Shown: in pieces, positions 42,667-52,213 of the stretch
How the letters are laid out: every line of letters begins with the position of its first letter
Position numbering within the stretch: the first letter of the stretch is position 1
Origin: Clostridium beijerinckii
Lineage (GTDB): Bacteria > Bacillota > Clostridia > Clostridiales > Clostridiaceae
DNA: 64,000 bases
Direction of reading: 5' to 3'
NCBI RefSeq assembly: GCF_036699995.1
Contig: NZ_CP144906.1
Span: 499,501-563,500, forward strand
The notes under the pieces: generated by a model
What the model was told of the DNA's origin: nothing
Database searches by the model: none
The model's input: only the letters and a program-made list of their open reading frames with translations
Translations under genes and position numbers: made by a program

Positions 42667-44202
42667 GTGGAATTTCTTAGAATAGAAAATATGACAAAGA
42701 AATTTAACAATGTTTTTGCAAATAATAATATTAATTTAATAATAAACAAAGGTGAAGTTCATACTCTTTTAGGTGAAAATGGAGCAGGAAAGAGTACACT
42801 TATGAATATTATTGTGGGATTGTACCAACCAACGAAAGGAAATATACACATTAATGGGAATATAGTGAAAATAGATTCTCCTGCAAAGGCAGTTAAAATG
42901 GGAATTGGTATGGTACATCAGCATTTTATGCTTGTGGAGGCTATGACTGTTTTTGAAAATATAATATTAGGAATAAGAAAAGATAAATCTATTTTTATTA
43001 AAAAAGACATTATTAGAAAAGACATAATGGAGCTTGCGAAGAAGTATGAACTAAATGTAGAACTTGATAAACAAATAACAGAAATATCATTAGGTGAACA
43101 GCAAAAGGTTGAGATACTTAAGGCATTATACAGAGGAGCGGAGTTATTAATTTTAGATGAGCCGACAGCAGCATTAACAGATCTTGAAGTTGTTGGATTA
43201 TTTGAAATTATTAGAAAGCTTATAAGCGAAAAGAAGTCCGTTATTTTTATATCTCATAAGATGAGAGAAGTTTTAGAAATTAGTGATAAAATAACTATTC
43301 TTAGACAAGGAGAAACAATTAAAACATTAGATAAAAATAATACAAACTCAGAAGAACTTGCAAATCTTATGATAGGACGAGAGTTAGTTCAGAGTAAATA
43401 TAAGAAAGTTAAAAGTACAAAAGAAAATATTATTTCAATAGAACATGTAGATTATAATAAGAAATCAAAACATAATGGATTATTTGATATTTCATTAACT
43501 ATTGGTAAAGGGGAAATAGTTGGCATTGCAGGTGTTGATGGCAATGGGCAATCTCAATTAGCTCAACTGGTAACAGGAGTTATTTCACCAGATAATGGAC
43601 AAGTTTTGCTGAAATCAAAGAGGATTTCAAAATTCTTACCGGAAAATTTTATAAATTCAAGTGTTTCACATATACCTGAAGACAGAAATAAGATGGGACT
43701 TATTGGAAATATGACCATTAAGGAGAATATGGTACTTAAAGATATAGAAAAATCACAATTTTCTCTGGGTAAAGGATGGTTTTTAAAGAAAAAAGAAATT
43801 ACGAAATATGCGAACAAGATGAAAGAAAAATATGATATCAGATGTGATTCAGTAGAACAGGAAACAAGAAACCTTTCTGGTGGTAATCAGCAGAAAATTA
43901 TTTTAGCACGTGAAATAGAAGAAAATCCAGAACTTTTGGTAGCAGTACATCCAACAAGAGGGTTAGATGTAGGAGCTACAAGATATGTTCATGATAAGAT
44001 GATAGCCTCTAGAGATAAAGGCTGTGGAGTTTTGCTTATAAGTGCAGATTTTGATGAAGTATTAAAATTGTCAGATAGAATTTTAGTAATGTTTGAAGGA
44101 AAAATTGTTGGTATATTTTCAGGTGAAAATCCTCCAATTAACGAAATTTCCCTTGCTATGGCTGGAAAAACTAATGAAAATATGGAGGAAGTATTAGTAT
44201 GA
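42667..44202 (+). CDS. Nucleoside ABC transporter, ATP-binding protein (NupO-like)
   Basis: Energises uptake of nucleosides through the paired permeases that follow. The 511 residues hold two ABC domains: Walker A GENGAGKSTLM near 37-47, signature LSLGEQQ-type ISLGEQQKVEIL near 142 and Walker B LLILDEPTAAL near 161-171 in the first; degenerate Walker A GVDGNGQSQLA near 293, signature NLSGGNQQKIILAREI near 403-418 in the second. The start is GTG at 42667 after GGGAGGA (42651-42657). It is translationally coupled to the first permease by an ATGA overlap. In the second domain the Walker B aspartate/glutamate pair is replaced (LLVAVHPTRGLD), as usual in this family. Confidence 0.94.
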   Translation: MEFLRIENMTKKFNNVFANNNINLIINKGEVHTLLGENGAGKSTLMNIIVGLYQPTKGNIHINGNIVKIDSPAKAVKMGIGMVHQHFMLVEAMTVFENIILGIRKDKSIFIKKDIIRKDIMELAKKYELNVELDKQITEISLGEQQKVEILKALYRGAELLILDEPTAALTDLEVVGLFEIIRKLISEKKSVIFISHKMREVLEISDKITILRQGETIKTLDKNNTNSEELANLMIGRELVQSKYKKVKSTKENIISIEHVDYNKKSKHNGLFDISLTIGKGEIVGIAGVDGNGQSQLAQLVTGVISPDNGQVLLKSKRISKFLPENFINSSVSHIPEDRNKMGLIGNMTIKENMVLKDIEKSQFSLGKGWFLKKKEITKYANKMKEKYDIRCDSVEQETRNLSGGNQQKIILAREIEENPELLVAVHPTRGLDVGATRYVHDKMIASRDKGCGVLLISADFDEVLKLSDRILVMFEGKIVGIFSGENPPINEISLAMAGKTNENMEEVLV

Positions 44203-45269
44203 AATTAAAAAATGTCTTAATTAAAATGTTTATACCTATCATTTCAATAATATGTGCTTTTATAGTGGGTGCAATATTGATTACAACTATTGGAGGAAAT
44301 CCAGGAGAGGCTTTCTTGTATTTATTTAAAGGTGCATTTGGAAATTTAACAAGTTTTGGGAAGACATTAGTTAAAGCAATACCTTTAATTTTTACGGGAC
44401 TTGCAGCAACCTTTGCATATAGATGTGGTGTCTTTAATTTAGGAGCAGAGGGTCAATTTATTATTGGTGCTGTAACTAGTATATGGATTTCAGTAACTTT
44501 AAAAGGTGTATCAGGAGTTTGGCTTATTATATTAAGTTTAGTGCTAGGAGCAGCAGCTGGTGGAATTTGGGGTGCTATTCCGGGAATATTGAAAATTACA
44601 AGGGGATTAAACGAAATGATAGTTAGCATTATGCTCAACTATGTGGCCGTACTTTTTATGGGATATCTCTATACAGGTCCTTTAAGAGAAGGAAATGTTC
44701 CTCAGACAGAGGCTGTCAGTGATGCTTTAAAACTTGGACGAGTGTTTGGATCTAACGTACATACTGGTTTTATAATTGCTATAGTTTTAGCTCTTGTAAT
44801 ATATTATTTTTTATTTTACACATCAAAAGGATTTAAACTTCGTGCAGTGGGAATGAATGAAGTAGCATCCATGTATAATGGATTTTCTGTTAAAAAATTT
44901 ATGTTAATGTCATTTATAGTTTCAGGAGCAATAGCTGGACTAGGTGGAAGTGTTGAACTTCACGGAGTACAATATCGTCTAATGTCTGGATTTGGAACTG
45001 GATATGGCTTTGACGGTGTGGCGATTGCACTCATTGGCCAATTAAATCCTATAGGTACTGTGCTTGTAGCGTATCTTTTTGCAATACTACGTACTGGAGC
45101 AAATACAATGCAGGTTGGTACTGGTATGCCAACTTCAGTAATAGATATCATTCAAGCGTTGGTTATTGTATTTGCAGTTGCAGGAAGTGCGCTTGTTAAT
45201 CTTCCAAAAGTTAAACAGTTCTTTATTAATATAACTTCAAAGAAACAAACAAAGGTGGTGGAAGGATAA
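44199..45269 (+). CDS. Nucleoside ABC transporter permease 1 (NupP-like)
   Basis: Membrane permease of the BPD_transp_2 family. The 356 residues have about ten hydrophobic segments, and the family's FNLGAEGQFIIGAVTSIW near 78-95 and GFKLRAVGMNEVASMYNGFSVKKFMLMSFIVSGAIAGLGG near 210-250. It overlaps the ATPase gene by 4 bp and the second permease by 1 bp. With the ATPase and the BmpA-type lipoprotein it matches the guanosine/nucleoside transporter YufNOPQ (NupNOPQ) of Bacillus, which fits the purine genes downstream. Confidence 0.93.
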   Translation: MKLKNVLIKMFIPIISIICAFIVGAILITTIGGNPGEAFLYLFKGAFGNLTSFGKTLVKAIPLIFTGLAATFAYRCGVFNLGAEGQFIIGAVTSIWISVTLKGVSGVWLIILSLVLGAAAGGIWGAIPGILKITRGLNEMIVSIMLNYVAVLFMGYLYTGPLREGNVPQTEAVSDALKLGRVFGSNVHTGFIIAIVLALVIYYFLFYTSKGFKLRAVGMNEVASMYNGFSVKKFMLMSFIVSGAIAGLGGSVELHGVQYRLMSGFGTGYGFDGVAIALIGQLNPIGTVLVAYLFAILRTGANTMQVGTGMPTSVIDIIQALVIVFAVAGSALVNLPKVKQFFINITSKKQTKVVEG

Positions 45270-46210
45270 TGGGGGACATTTTAAATGCAACGTTCATTCA
45301 AGAATTGCTTTTATCTACAGTGCGTATGGCAACTCCTATTTTAATGGTAGCAATTGCTGAACTTTATTCAGAACGTGCTGGACTGGTGAACATTGGACTT
45401 GACGGAATTATGGCTTTTGGTGCACTTATTGGATTTTTAGTGGGATATGCTACAGGGAATCCTTACATTGGAGTTTTAGCAGGGGCAGTTGGAGGAATAC
45501 TTGTTAATATGATTTATGCTTTTTGTGTAATACATCTTTGTGCAGAACAAATAGTTTATGGTATGGCGATTAACATATTTGCACCTGCTATAGCATCATT
45601 TATTTATAAGATATATTTTGGAATAAATTCATCATTAATACAAGGCCCTTTAATGGAAGCGGTGCCTATTCCTTTGTTAAGTGATATACCTGTTATAGGT
45701 ACAGTATTATTTGATCATACACCTATAGTATACTTCACATATTTAATGGTGCCTATAACTGCAATATTTTTAAATAAGACAAAGGCAGGTTTAAATTTTA
45801 AAGCTGTAGGGGAATATCCTAAGGCGGCAGAATCACTAGGAATTCATGTGGTTAGACAGAAATATATTGCAAGCATTATATGTGGAGCTTTAGCTGGTAT
45901 TGGAGGAGCTTATCTTACAACTTGTTATATTAACACATATTCCGATGGAGTAGTGTCAGGAAGAGGCTTTATTGCATTGTCAGCAGTAATATTTGGAAGA
46001 TGGATGCCAGGCGGAGTATTATTAGCAGCATTATTATTTGGATTTGCCGATGCTCTTCAATTAAGGATGCAGGTAGCTAGCGCAGATACTCCTTATCAGC
46101 TGCTTGCAATGATTCCATATCTTTGTACACTATTTGCATTGGCATTCTTTGGAATAAAAAAGGCAGGTCCAAAGGCAAATGGAAAACCATATTTCAGAGA
46201 AGAACGTTAA
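45269..46210 (+). CDS. Nucleoside ABC transporter permease 2 (NupQ-like)
   Basis: Second membrane permease, 313 residues, about nine membrane segments, with the family motif SERAGLVNIGLDGIMAFGALIGF near 33-55 and GLNFKAVGEYPKAAESLGIHVVRQKYIASIICGALAGIGGAYLT near 174-217. It starts on the last base of permease 1. The substrate-binding lipoprotein normally next in line is now 1.9 kb away because an IS element has inserted 53 bp after this stop. Confidence 0.93.
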   Translation: MGDILNATFIQELLLSTVRMATPILMVAIAELYSERAGLVNIGLDGIMAFGALIGFLVGYATGNPYIGVLAGAVGGILVNMIYAFCVIHLCAEQIVYGMAINIFAPAIASFIYKIYFGINSSLIQGPLMEAVPIPLLSDIPVIGTVLFDHTPIVYFTYLMVPITAIFLNKTKAGLNFKAVGEYPKAAESLGIHVVRQKYIASIICGALAGIGGAYLTTCYINTYSDGVVSGRGFIALSAVIFGRWMPGGVLLAALLFGFADALQLRMQVASADTPYQLLAMIPYLCTLFALAFFGIKKAGPKANGKPYFREER

Positions 46211-46262
46211 TAAAAGAAATCTAAATTATAGGTTTTACCTACAATAATTATAGATAAAAGCA

Positions 46263-46270
46263 ATAAACAA
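46263..46270 (+). repeat. Target-site duplication, left copy
   Basis: ATAAACAA, identical to 48075-48082, directly next to the IS left tip. Confidence 0.9.
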
Positions 46271-46338
46271 GGTAGTGTAAAAAATATATGAAAAATCAAT
46301 CCAACTACCATTTAATGTTAAATTATGTTTGCTAGTTG

Positions 46339-46464
46339 CCCTTGACACACCTAAAGATAAATGGTCTTAGGCAGTTAAGGACGGGTGAATGATAATTTTG
46401 AACATGACTAATAGACCCGCCTATTGAGATATTTTACCATTTATCTTTGTGGGCGTGTCAAGGG
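46339..46464. repeat. Long imperfect palindrome in the IS left end
   Basis: The stretch 46339-46364 (CCCTTGACACACCTAAAG...ATGG) is repeated inverted at 46437-46464 (CCATTTATCTTT...GTGTCAAGGG) with few mismatches. TTAGGCAGTTA occurs at 46367 and again, direct, at 46491. It lies downstream of the transposase stop and could act as a terminator, an RNA, or a protein-binding structure of the element. Confidence 0.6.
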
Positions 46465-46490
46465 TGCGTTTCACCAACTGCTTTAGATCA

Positions 46491-47924
46491 TTAGGCAGTT
46501 ATTGTACAGTTATTTAGAACAAAGTCTTGAGATAGTTCAATAAATTTGCACCATCTAGTAGGCATGTTGGACATTGACTCTAACTCTTCAAGGATTACAG
46601 GAGTTTTGCCTTCAAGGGCAGAATGTGGTCTTAGAAAGTTAAAGTATGCCACAAACATAGTTACAAATGCAACCGACCCGTTAGGACTTCCGAAGCCAGT
46701 AGTAGCTCTATAATTGCCTTTAAAGGTTCGGTTAAGACGTTCAATAATTTGCTTCAATGGCCTATATTCTTTTGAAACTTCATCTTTATTGGTTAAGCCT
46801 ATAACTTGAGTAACATCGAATTTTATACTATGGCTTGCAAAGAAGTGCTGTGCAAGAAGATATATAGGGTTACCATCAGTTATAAGATTAAGATCTTCAG
46901 GTATTTCTTTTAACTTACTTAGAACATCATCGATGGCTTTTACAGCCGTTTCGGTATCTCTATGTGGTGATACTCTGTAAGATAGAATAATCTTTTTAAC
47001 AGCATCAAAAAAGAAGAAAATATAGTTCCACTTACCGTTAACTTTTATGTAGGTTTCATCGCCGCAGAAAGAGTCAGAAAGTTTATAATCGTAGTTATCT
47101 ATAAATGGCTTAACTACAATTGAAACGGCATTAACATAGTTTAAAATTGCTTGATGAGATATTTTAATATCATGAATATCTTTAAGCAATGCAGCTGTCT
47201 TTCTGGAAGATAAACCGTAGTTAACGTAGTAAGTTAGAATGAGTCCTAAGGTGTAAGAAGAAATCATAATGTTTGGAAGAGAAACCTTTGATTTTACCGG
47301 ACTTTCTTTAGAAAGTGGCTTAAAGTCAAAAGTGAAATCTCTAAATATGTATCTAACTTTGAACTTACCAGGATTCTTCTTAAAATCTTGTTTTTCAGAT
47401 TTTGTCATTGATTTAAGATTATTTTGGTAAAAAGAGCAATTATCATTCTTACACTTATAAACGTAGAAATCCTTACGCGCCTTGATTCTTTCAAGTGTTT
47501 TACTGCAGTGAGGACATCTTAACACTATGGATTTCTGATAGTAATTTTTAGGATTGAATGTGGTATCACAGACTTTGCAAAGATATTGTCCTCGGCCTCC
47601 GTTATTATCGTAAAGATAGGTATGTGGAGCACCACACTTAGGACAGATAACATCCTTAGGAGCTAACGCTTTGTTTTTGCGAGGTTTCACAGGAGCAAAT
47701 TCTTTGCCGTGCTTAAACTCATATTCAGCTATTAGAAGCTTATAGTTAAGTTTTTCGGGAACATCAAAGATTGGTTGATCATCTACTTGAAGCTTTCGGT
47801 ATTCTTTCTTAACAGGTTCGTCCGAAATGCTTTTAAGCAAGTTTTTGCCAACCAGCAAAGTCATGAGATACTTTATAATTTCAATAAGATAAATTACAGT
47901 TTCAAGAAGAAACTTATTAATCAT
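46491..47924 (-). CDS. DDE transposase with N-terminal zinc ribbons (IS6-like)
   Basis: 477-residue transposase. N-terminal part: hydrophobic helix (about 8-26), then zinc-ribbon pairs C94/C97 with C116/C119 (ICPKCGAPH...YLCKVCDTTF) and C137/C140 with C158/C163. The catalytic core has D289 in FCGDETYIKVNGKWNYIFFFFDA, D350 in NLITDGNPIYLL and E395 in KQIIERLNRTFKGNYR, the IS6/IS240-type DDE pattern, followed by FVAYFNFLRPHSAL. There is no frameshift or premature stop, so it may be active. Start 47924 has AAAGGAGGC upstream in the reverse complement. Confidence 0.9.
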   Translation of the reverse strand: MINKFLLETVIYLIEIIKYLMTLLVGKNLLKSISDEPVKKEYRKLQVDDQPIFDVPEKLNYKLLIAEYEFKHGKEFAPVKPRKNKALAPKDVICPKCGAPHTYLYDNNGGRGQYLCKVCDTTFNPKNYYQKSIVLRCPHCSKTLERIKARKDFYVYKCKNDNCSFYQNNLKSMTKSEKQDFKKNPGKFKVRYIFRDFTFDFKPLSKESPVKSKVSLPNIMISSYTLGLILTYYVNYGLSSRKTAALLKDIHDIKISHQAILNYVNAVSIVVKPFIDNYDYKLSDSFCGDETYIKVNGKWNYIFFFFDAVKKIILSYRVSPHRDTETAVKAIDDVLSKLKEIPEDLNLITDGNPIYLLAQHFFASHSIKFDVTQVIGLTNKDEVSKEYRPLKQIIERLNRTFKGNYRATTGFGSPNGSVAFVTMFVAYFNFLRPHSALEGKTPVILEELESMSNMPTRWCKFIELSQDFVLNNCTITA

Positions 47925-48074
47925 GGTAATAGCTTGCCTCCTTTTTTAGTTCAGTGTTTTTGTTTTGCAAGTATAAAATATCTTAACTTTTTGGGGGTGG
48001 CAAGTTATTTATATAAAAAATAAGAAAAATTAAAGGGTTGCTGCCTTAGTTAGATAAAAAACTTTGACAGTACC

Positions 48075-48082
48075 ATAAACAA
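48075..48082 (+). repeat. Target-site duplication, right copy
   Basis: ATAAACAA immediately after the IS right tip; it abuts the bmpA ribosome site GGAGGGG. Confidence 0.9.
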
Positions 48083-48097
48083 ATGGAGGGGTAATAT

Positions 48098-49102
48098 ATG
48101 AAAAAATTATTATCATTAGTATTAACAATGTGCACATTAGTTGCATTACTAGCTGGGTGTGGAGGTTCAAAAACTACTGAAACTTCAACAAAAGATTCAA
48201 AGGATGCAAAAAATAAAACCTATAAAGTTGCAATGATTTCTGATACTTCAATTTCTGATGGGGGATGGGGAGCTGCATGTTATAATGCGATGGTTACTGC
48301 TGCAAAAGAAAAGGGCTTTGAAACTCAATATACAGATGGCCTTAAGACAGCGGATTTTGCTCAAAGCATACGTTCATATGCAGATTTAGGATATGACTTG
48401 ATTTTTGCACCAGGTAATCAATATTCAGATGCAGTAAAGGAAGTAGCCAAAGATTATCCGGATGTACATTTTGCATTATTAAATGGTACAGTCGAAACAG
48501 ATAATATAGTTTCTCTTTTACCAGATGCAGAGCAAATAGGCCAAATGGCAGGTGCTCTTGCAGGTCTTATGAGCAAAACTAATAATATTGGTTTTATTGG
48601 AGGTATGGAATTAGATACTACAAAAACTAAACTTGAAAGCTATGAAGCAGCAGCAAAAGCTGTTAATCCAAATATCCAAGTTGCATCAGCTTATGCAGGT
48701 TCATTTAGTGACACTGCAAAGGGGATGGAAATTGCAAATTCTATGATAACATCTAAGAATGTAGACGTAATGTTTGGTGACGCAAGTGCTGTTGATTCAG
48801 GAGCACGCCAAGCATTAGCTAATAAATCAAATACATATGATATTGGTCAGCCAAGTGATCTTGTAAAGGATGATAAATCTGGCATAATAATTTCTAGTGT
48901 AGTGACAGATAATGCAGCTATGATAAAACTTTGTATGGATGATGTTATAAACGGCAAGTTTGGTAATAAAACTATATATGGAAATATTGAAAATGGATCT
49001 TTAAGTGTTGGTACATTAAGTGATAAAGTGCCACAAGATATTAAGAGTAAATATTTGGAGATAGTTGATAAGATTAAGGCTGGTACCTTTATTAAAAAAT
49101 AA
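48098..49102 (+). CDS. BmpA-family nucleoside-binding lipoprotein (NupN-like)
   Basis: Substrate-binding lipoprotein of the nucleoside ABC transporter. The 334 residues begin with a lipoprotein signal peptide whose lipobox LLAGC ends at Cys21, then a periplasmic-binding-type fold with KVAMISDTSISDGGWGAACYNAM near 45-67, DLIFAPGNQYSDAVKEVAKDYPDVHFALLNG near 99-129, and IGFIGGMELDTTK near 163. The ATG at 48098 follows GGAGGGG (48085-48091). It belongs with the ATPase and permease genes at 42.7-46.2 kb but is now separated by the IS element. A strong terminator is directly behind it. Confidence 0.95.
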   Translation: MKKLLSLVLTMCTLVALLAGCGGSKTTETSTKDSKDAKNKTYKVAMISDTSISDGGWGAACYNAMVTAAKEKGFETQYTDGLKTADFAQSIRSYADLGYDLIFAPGNQYSDAVKEVAKDYPDVHFALLNGTVETDNIVSLLPDAEQIGQMAGALAGLMSKTNNIGFIGGMELDTTKTKLESYEAAAKAVNPNIQVASAYAGSFSDTAKGMEIANSMITSKNVDVMFGDASAVDSGARQALANKSNTYDIGQPSDLVKDDKSGIIISSVVTDNAAMIKLCMDDVINGKFGNKTIYGNIENGSLSVGTLSDKVPQDIKSKYLEIVDKIKAGTFIKK

Positions 49103-49107
49103 TTAAA

Positions 49108-49145
49108 AAATGAAAAGCCTCCGTTTTCTCGGAGGTTTTTTTATC
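49108..49145 (+). terminator. Terminator after the bmpA-type gene
   Basis: Stem AAAAGCCTCCG / CGGAGGTTTTT with a TTTTCT loop and seven Ts. Confidence 0.93.
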
Positions 49146-49178
49146 ATATAGAATTTACTTAGATCAAGGAGGTTAAAA

Positions 49179-51181
49179 ATGAAGTTACATAAGTTAAAAT
49201 TAAATAGTATTAGAACTAAGCTGGTTATTAGTTTGTTCGGAATATGTATAATACCATTAATTATTCTTGGATATGGTTCTAATAAACAAGCTAAGTTAAT
49301 TCTTAACGAAAAATTAAAGACAACAAGTCAGCAAACACTTTTAGAGATGAATGATGGAATTAATAATTATTTTAATGGTTTTAGCAGCATGACTAACATG
49401 TTATCAAGTAATTATAACTTTATTAATTCTGATAAGGAGGAAGCATATTCATTTACAGCAGCAATGTTACAGAACGTAAAAGAAAGTAATAGAGATATTT
49501 ATAGTGTATATTTTGCAACAGAAGATGGAAAATTTGAAATATACCCCAATGAAAAAATGCCCTATGGTTATAATCCCAAAGAGAAAAGTTGGTATAAGAA
49601 AGCGCTTGAGGGTAATCATCAAGTAATAATAACTTTACCATTTCAAGATGCTCAAACGGGAAAAAATGTTGTAGCTATAGCAAAAGCCGTAGAAAGGGAT
49701 GGAAATGTAATAGGTGTCTGCGCAATGAGTGTTTCAGTTGATACTCTTTTAGAAAAGATAGGAACAAAGAAAATAGGAAATACAGGATATATTTTTATTT
49801 CTGACATTGAAGGAAAAAATATGATAGTTAATCCTAATAAAGATTTAATCGGTAGTGATAATGCATCTAAACAATCATTTTGGCAAGATGTAAAAACTCA
49901 AGATAAGGGATTTGTAACTTATGAAGATAATAATGTAAAGAGGTTTGGAGTTTATGAAACCAATAAGGCTACAGGCTGGAAATTAGTAGCTACATTAGAT
50001 GAAAAAGAAATAATTAATGATACGAATTCCATATTGACTACCACATCAATTATAACTTTAGTTATAAGTCTAACTTCAATAATTTTATCCTTATTATTAA
50101 GTAGAGGTATAGCGGAAAATATAAAAAAACTAAAAGGAGTATTTGAAAAGGCTTCTAAGGGAGATTTAACAGTATCTATGGTCACATATACAAAAGATGA
50201 ATTTATGGATTTATCAAACTCTTTTAATGAGATGATAAGAAATATATCAAGGCTTATGGAGAATGTTACAAAATCATCTAAAACAGTATTAGAAACTTCA
50301 TCAAATTTGGCTAGCATGTCACAGGAAGTAACAGCCTCTATAAGTGAAGTTTCAAAAGCAATAGAAGATGTTTCACAAGGTGCAACAACTCAATCACAAA
50401 ATGTCCAAAATGGAGTTTTAGAAATGAATGATTTATCAAATAGACTAGATAAAATTAGTAAAAATTCTTATGAAATGGATAAGCTTTCTAAAAAAACTAA
50501 AGAGTTAGGATCTAAAGGATTATCTATGGTAGATATATTAGCGGAAAAATCAAATAAAACTAAACTTGCGTCTAATGAAGTTAACGACATAGTTCAGGAC
50601 ATGAATGAAAGTACTAAAATAATAAATACAATATCTGAAAAGATATCTCAAATAACAGAGCAAACTAATCTTTTATCTTTAAATGCAAGTATAGAGGCTG
50701 CACGTGCAGGTGAAGCTGGTAAAGGGTTTGCTGTTGTAGCAGAAGAAATAAGAAAACTTGCAGAGCAGTCTAAGACGGCAACAGAAGAAATAAAGAATAT
50801 CATAGTAAATATACAAGAAAAGTCAAATACAGTTGTAAAGGCTATTAAAGTTACAGAACAGGTAATAAATGAACAAGATTTATCAGTTAACAACACACAT
50901 GATATATTTAATGAAATTCTTAATTCAATTGGGGGGATGATCAATAAGGTTGAGGAAGTAAAACTATCTGTTGCTGATATAGATAAAAAAAGTGCAGAGT
51001 AGTAACAGAAATTGAAAATATTTCATCTATATCACAAGAAAATGCAGCTGTATCAGAAGAAGTGACAGCTTCAACAGAAGAAATAAGTGGGGCTATGGAT
51101 AAGTATACTGAATATGCAGACGAGCTTCAATTATTAGCAGAAAAGTTAAATTTAGAAATAAAAAGATTTAAGATAAATTAA
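49179..51181 (+). pseudogene. Frameshifted methyl-accepting chemotaxis protein
   Basis: Chemoreceptor with a first membrane segment (about 12-32), an extracytoplasmic dCache-like sensor (about 38-280; [29 protein letters not shown]), a second segment (about 287-309), HAMP, and a signalling domain with the hairpin tip [47 protein letters not shown]. The reading frame stops at TAG 51000-51002 after IDKKSAE. The missing end continues in the -1 frame (VTEIENISSISQENAAVSEE...) to TAA 51179-51181. One base has been lost near 50985-50997, which includes a run of seven A. It is either a disrupted gene, a sequencing error, or slippage. It lies between the transporter and the purine genes, so purine sensing is possible. 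Confidence 0.88.
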
Positions 51182-51650
51182 GATATGCAATGAATTTAAT
51201 TTCTATAGTTTTGTGTCGACCGAAGCTTCGAATATTTAATAATAGTTTATATAAAGTAGGCTCAGCTCAAATTCGCATTTGAGTCATAAGAAAACATTTT
51301 TACTGAGATCATGACTATGGAAGATACAAGTAATACATATTTAAATGCTAATAGTTGATATTAGGATTTATATGATATAACAGTTAGCTATTATCAACGA
51401 AAAAAATTAATAAGTAAATTTATACATAAAGATAGTTTTTGCGTTATAATTTTATTGTTATATAATATTATAACAATAAAATAGTTTAAAAATGAATATT
51501 TAATAGTATAATATTTTTTATACTTTATAAATTTAGAATTCCAAATAGAATAATGGTTTGAAATTATTTATTACTTATATAAAATAATAGATAATAGGAG
51601 ATTTTAGAGGAATTCTATAAAAATGTTCTTAGTATTAGGAGAGATTTTAT
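51182..51650. other. Intergenic stretch before the XRE-cupin regulator
   Basis: No gene is seen. It holds a GC-rich palindrome CGAAGCTTCG (51221-51230) and a short hairpin CTCAAAT/ATTTGAG near 51270-51290; the longer AT palindrome at 51449 is listed separately. No terminator for the chemoreceptor is clear. Confidence 0.45.
51449..51482. repeat. Perfect 14-bp AT-rich inverted repeat
   Basis: ATTTTATTGTTATA (51449-51462) and its exact reverse complement (51469-51482) around TAATAT, 168 bp before the XRE-cupin gene. It could be a regulator site. No U-tract follows. Confidence 0.6.
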
Positions 51651-52187
51651 ATGATTGGAGAAAAAATAAGAGAAAGAAGACAACAATTAGGATTGAGCCT
51701 AAAGGAATTAGCTGAAAAAACAGATTTGACATCTGGTTTTTTAAGTCAAATAGAAAGAGATTTATCAGAGCCATCAATTTCATCACTACGAAAAATTGCA
51801 GAAGTTTTGGGAGTGGCTGTGTTTTACTTTTTAATAGATAATAAGGTTAAAAACCCAGTAGTAAGACATAATGAAAGGAAGAAAATAAGATTCTCAGAAT
51901 CTCATATGACATATGAACTACTATGCCCAGATATGGATAGGCAACTTGAAATGTTTATGGCTAAGCTGGAGCCAGGAGCCATGACTTGTAGTGAACCATT
52001 GACTCACCCCGGAGAAGAAGTAACCTATGTTTTAAAGGGAAAGATGTGGATAAAAATAGGCACAGATGAGTATACCCTCGAAGAAGGTGATACAATTTAC
52101 TATTTTGGAACAACTCCACACCAAATTATTAATACTGGTTCAGAAGAACTAATATTTATTTCAACCATTACTCCTCCTCAATTCTAA
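51651..52187 (+). CDS. XRE-family regulator with C-terminal cupin
   Basis: 178 residues: helix-turn-helix IREKIRERRQQLGLSLKELAEKTDLTSGFLSQIERDLSEPSISSLRKIAEVL at about 3-55, and a cupin_2 domain (about 100-175) with THPGEEVTYVLKGKMWIKIG near 117-136 and EEGDTIYYFGTTPHQIIN near 144-161, typical of PuuR-like regulators that sense small metabolites. The ATG at 51651 follows TTAGGAGAG (51635-51643). Its place at the head of the purine genes suggests it controls them; two nearby palindromes are candidate sites. Confidence 0.9.
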   Translation: MIGEKIRERRQQLGLSLKELAEKTDLTSGFLSQIERDLSEPSISSLRKIAEVLGVAVFYFLIDNKVKNPVVRHNERKKIRFSESHMTYELLCPDMDRQLEMFMAKLEPGAMTCSEPLTHPGEEVTYVLKGKMWIKIGTDEYTLEEGDTIYYFGTTPHQIINTGSEELIFISTITPPQF

Positions 52188-52213
52188 AAAATAATACAAT
52201 TATTATGAATTTA

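Larger units (their letters stand above)
46271..48074 (-). mobile_element. Complete IS6-like insertion sequence (1804 bp)
   Basis: Ends are imperfect inverted repeats: left GGTAGTGTAAAAAATAT (from 46271) and right GGTACTGTCAAAGTTTT (reverse complement ending at 48074), matching at 12 of 17 positions and like IS6-family tips. Perfect 8-bp target duplication ATAAACAA flanks it (46263-46270 and 48075-48082), the IS6-family duplication size. It carries one transposase gene on the minus strand. Its length is about twice a classical IS6 element because of the long transposase and about 220 bp of non-coding sequence at the left end. Removing it restores a short spacer leading straight into the bmpA ribosome site. 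Confidence 0.92.

Noticed and set aside
48064..48098. Hybrid promoter from the IS right tip driving the bmpA-type gene
   Set aside because: TTGACA at 48064-48069 is present, but no -10 lies 16-18 bp away and any start would fall at or past the ATG.
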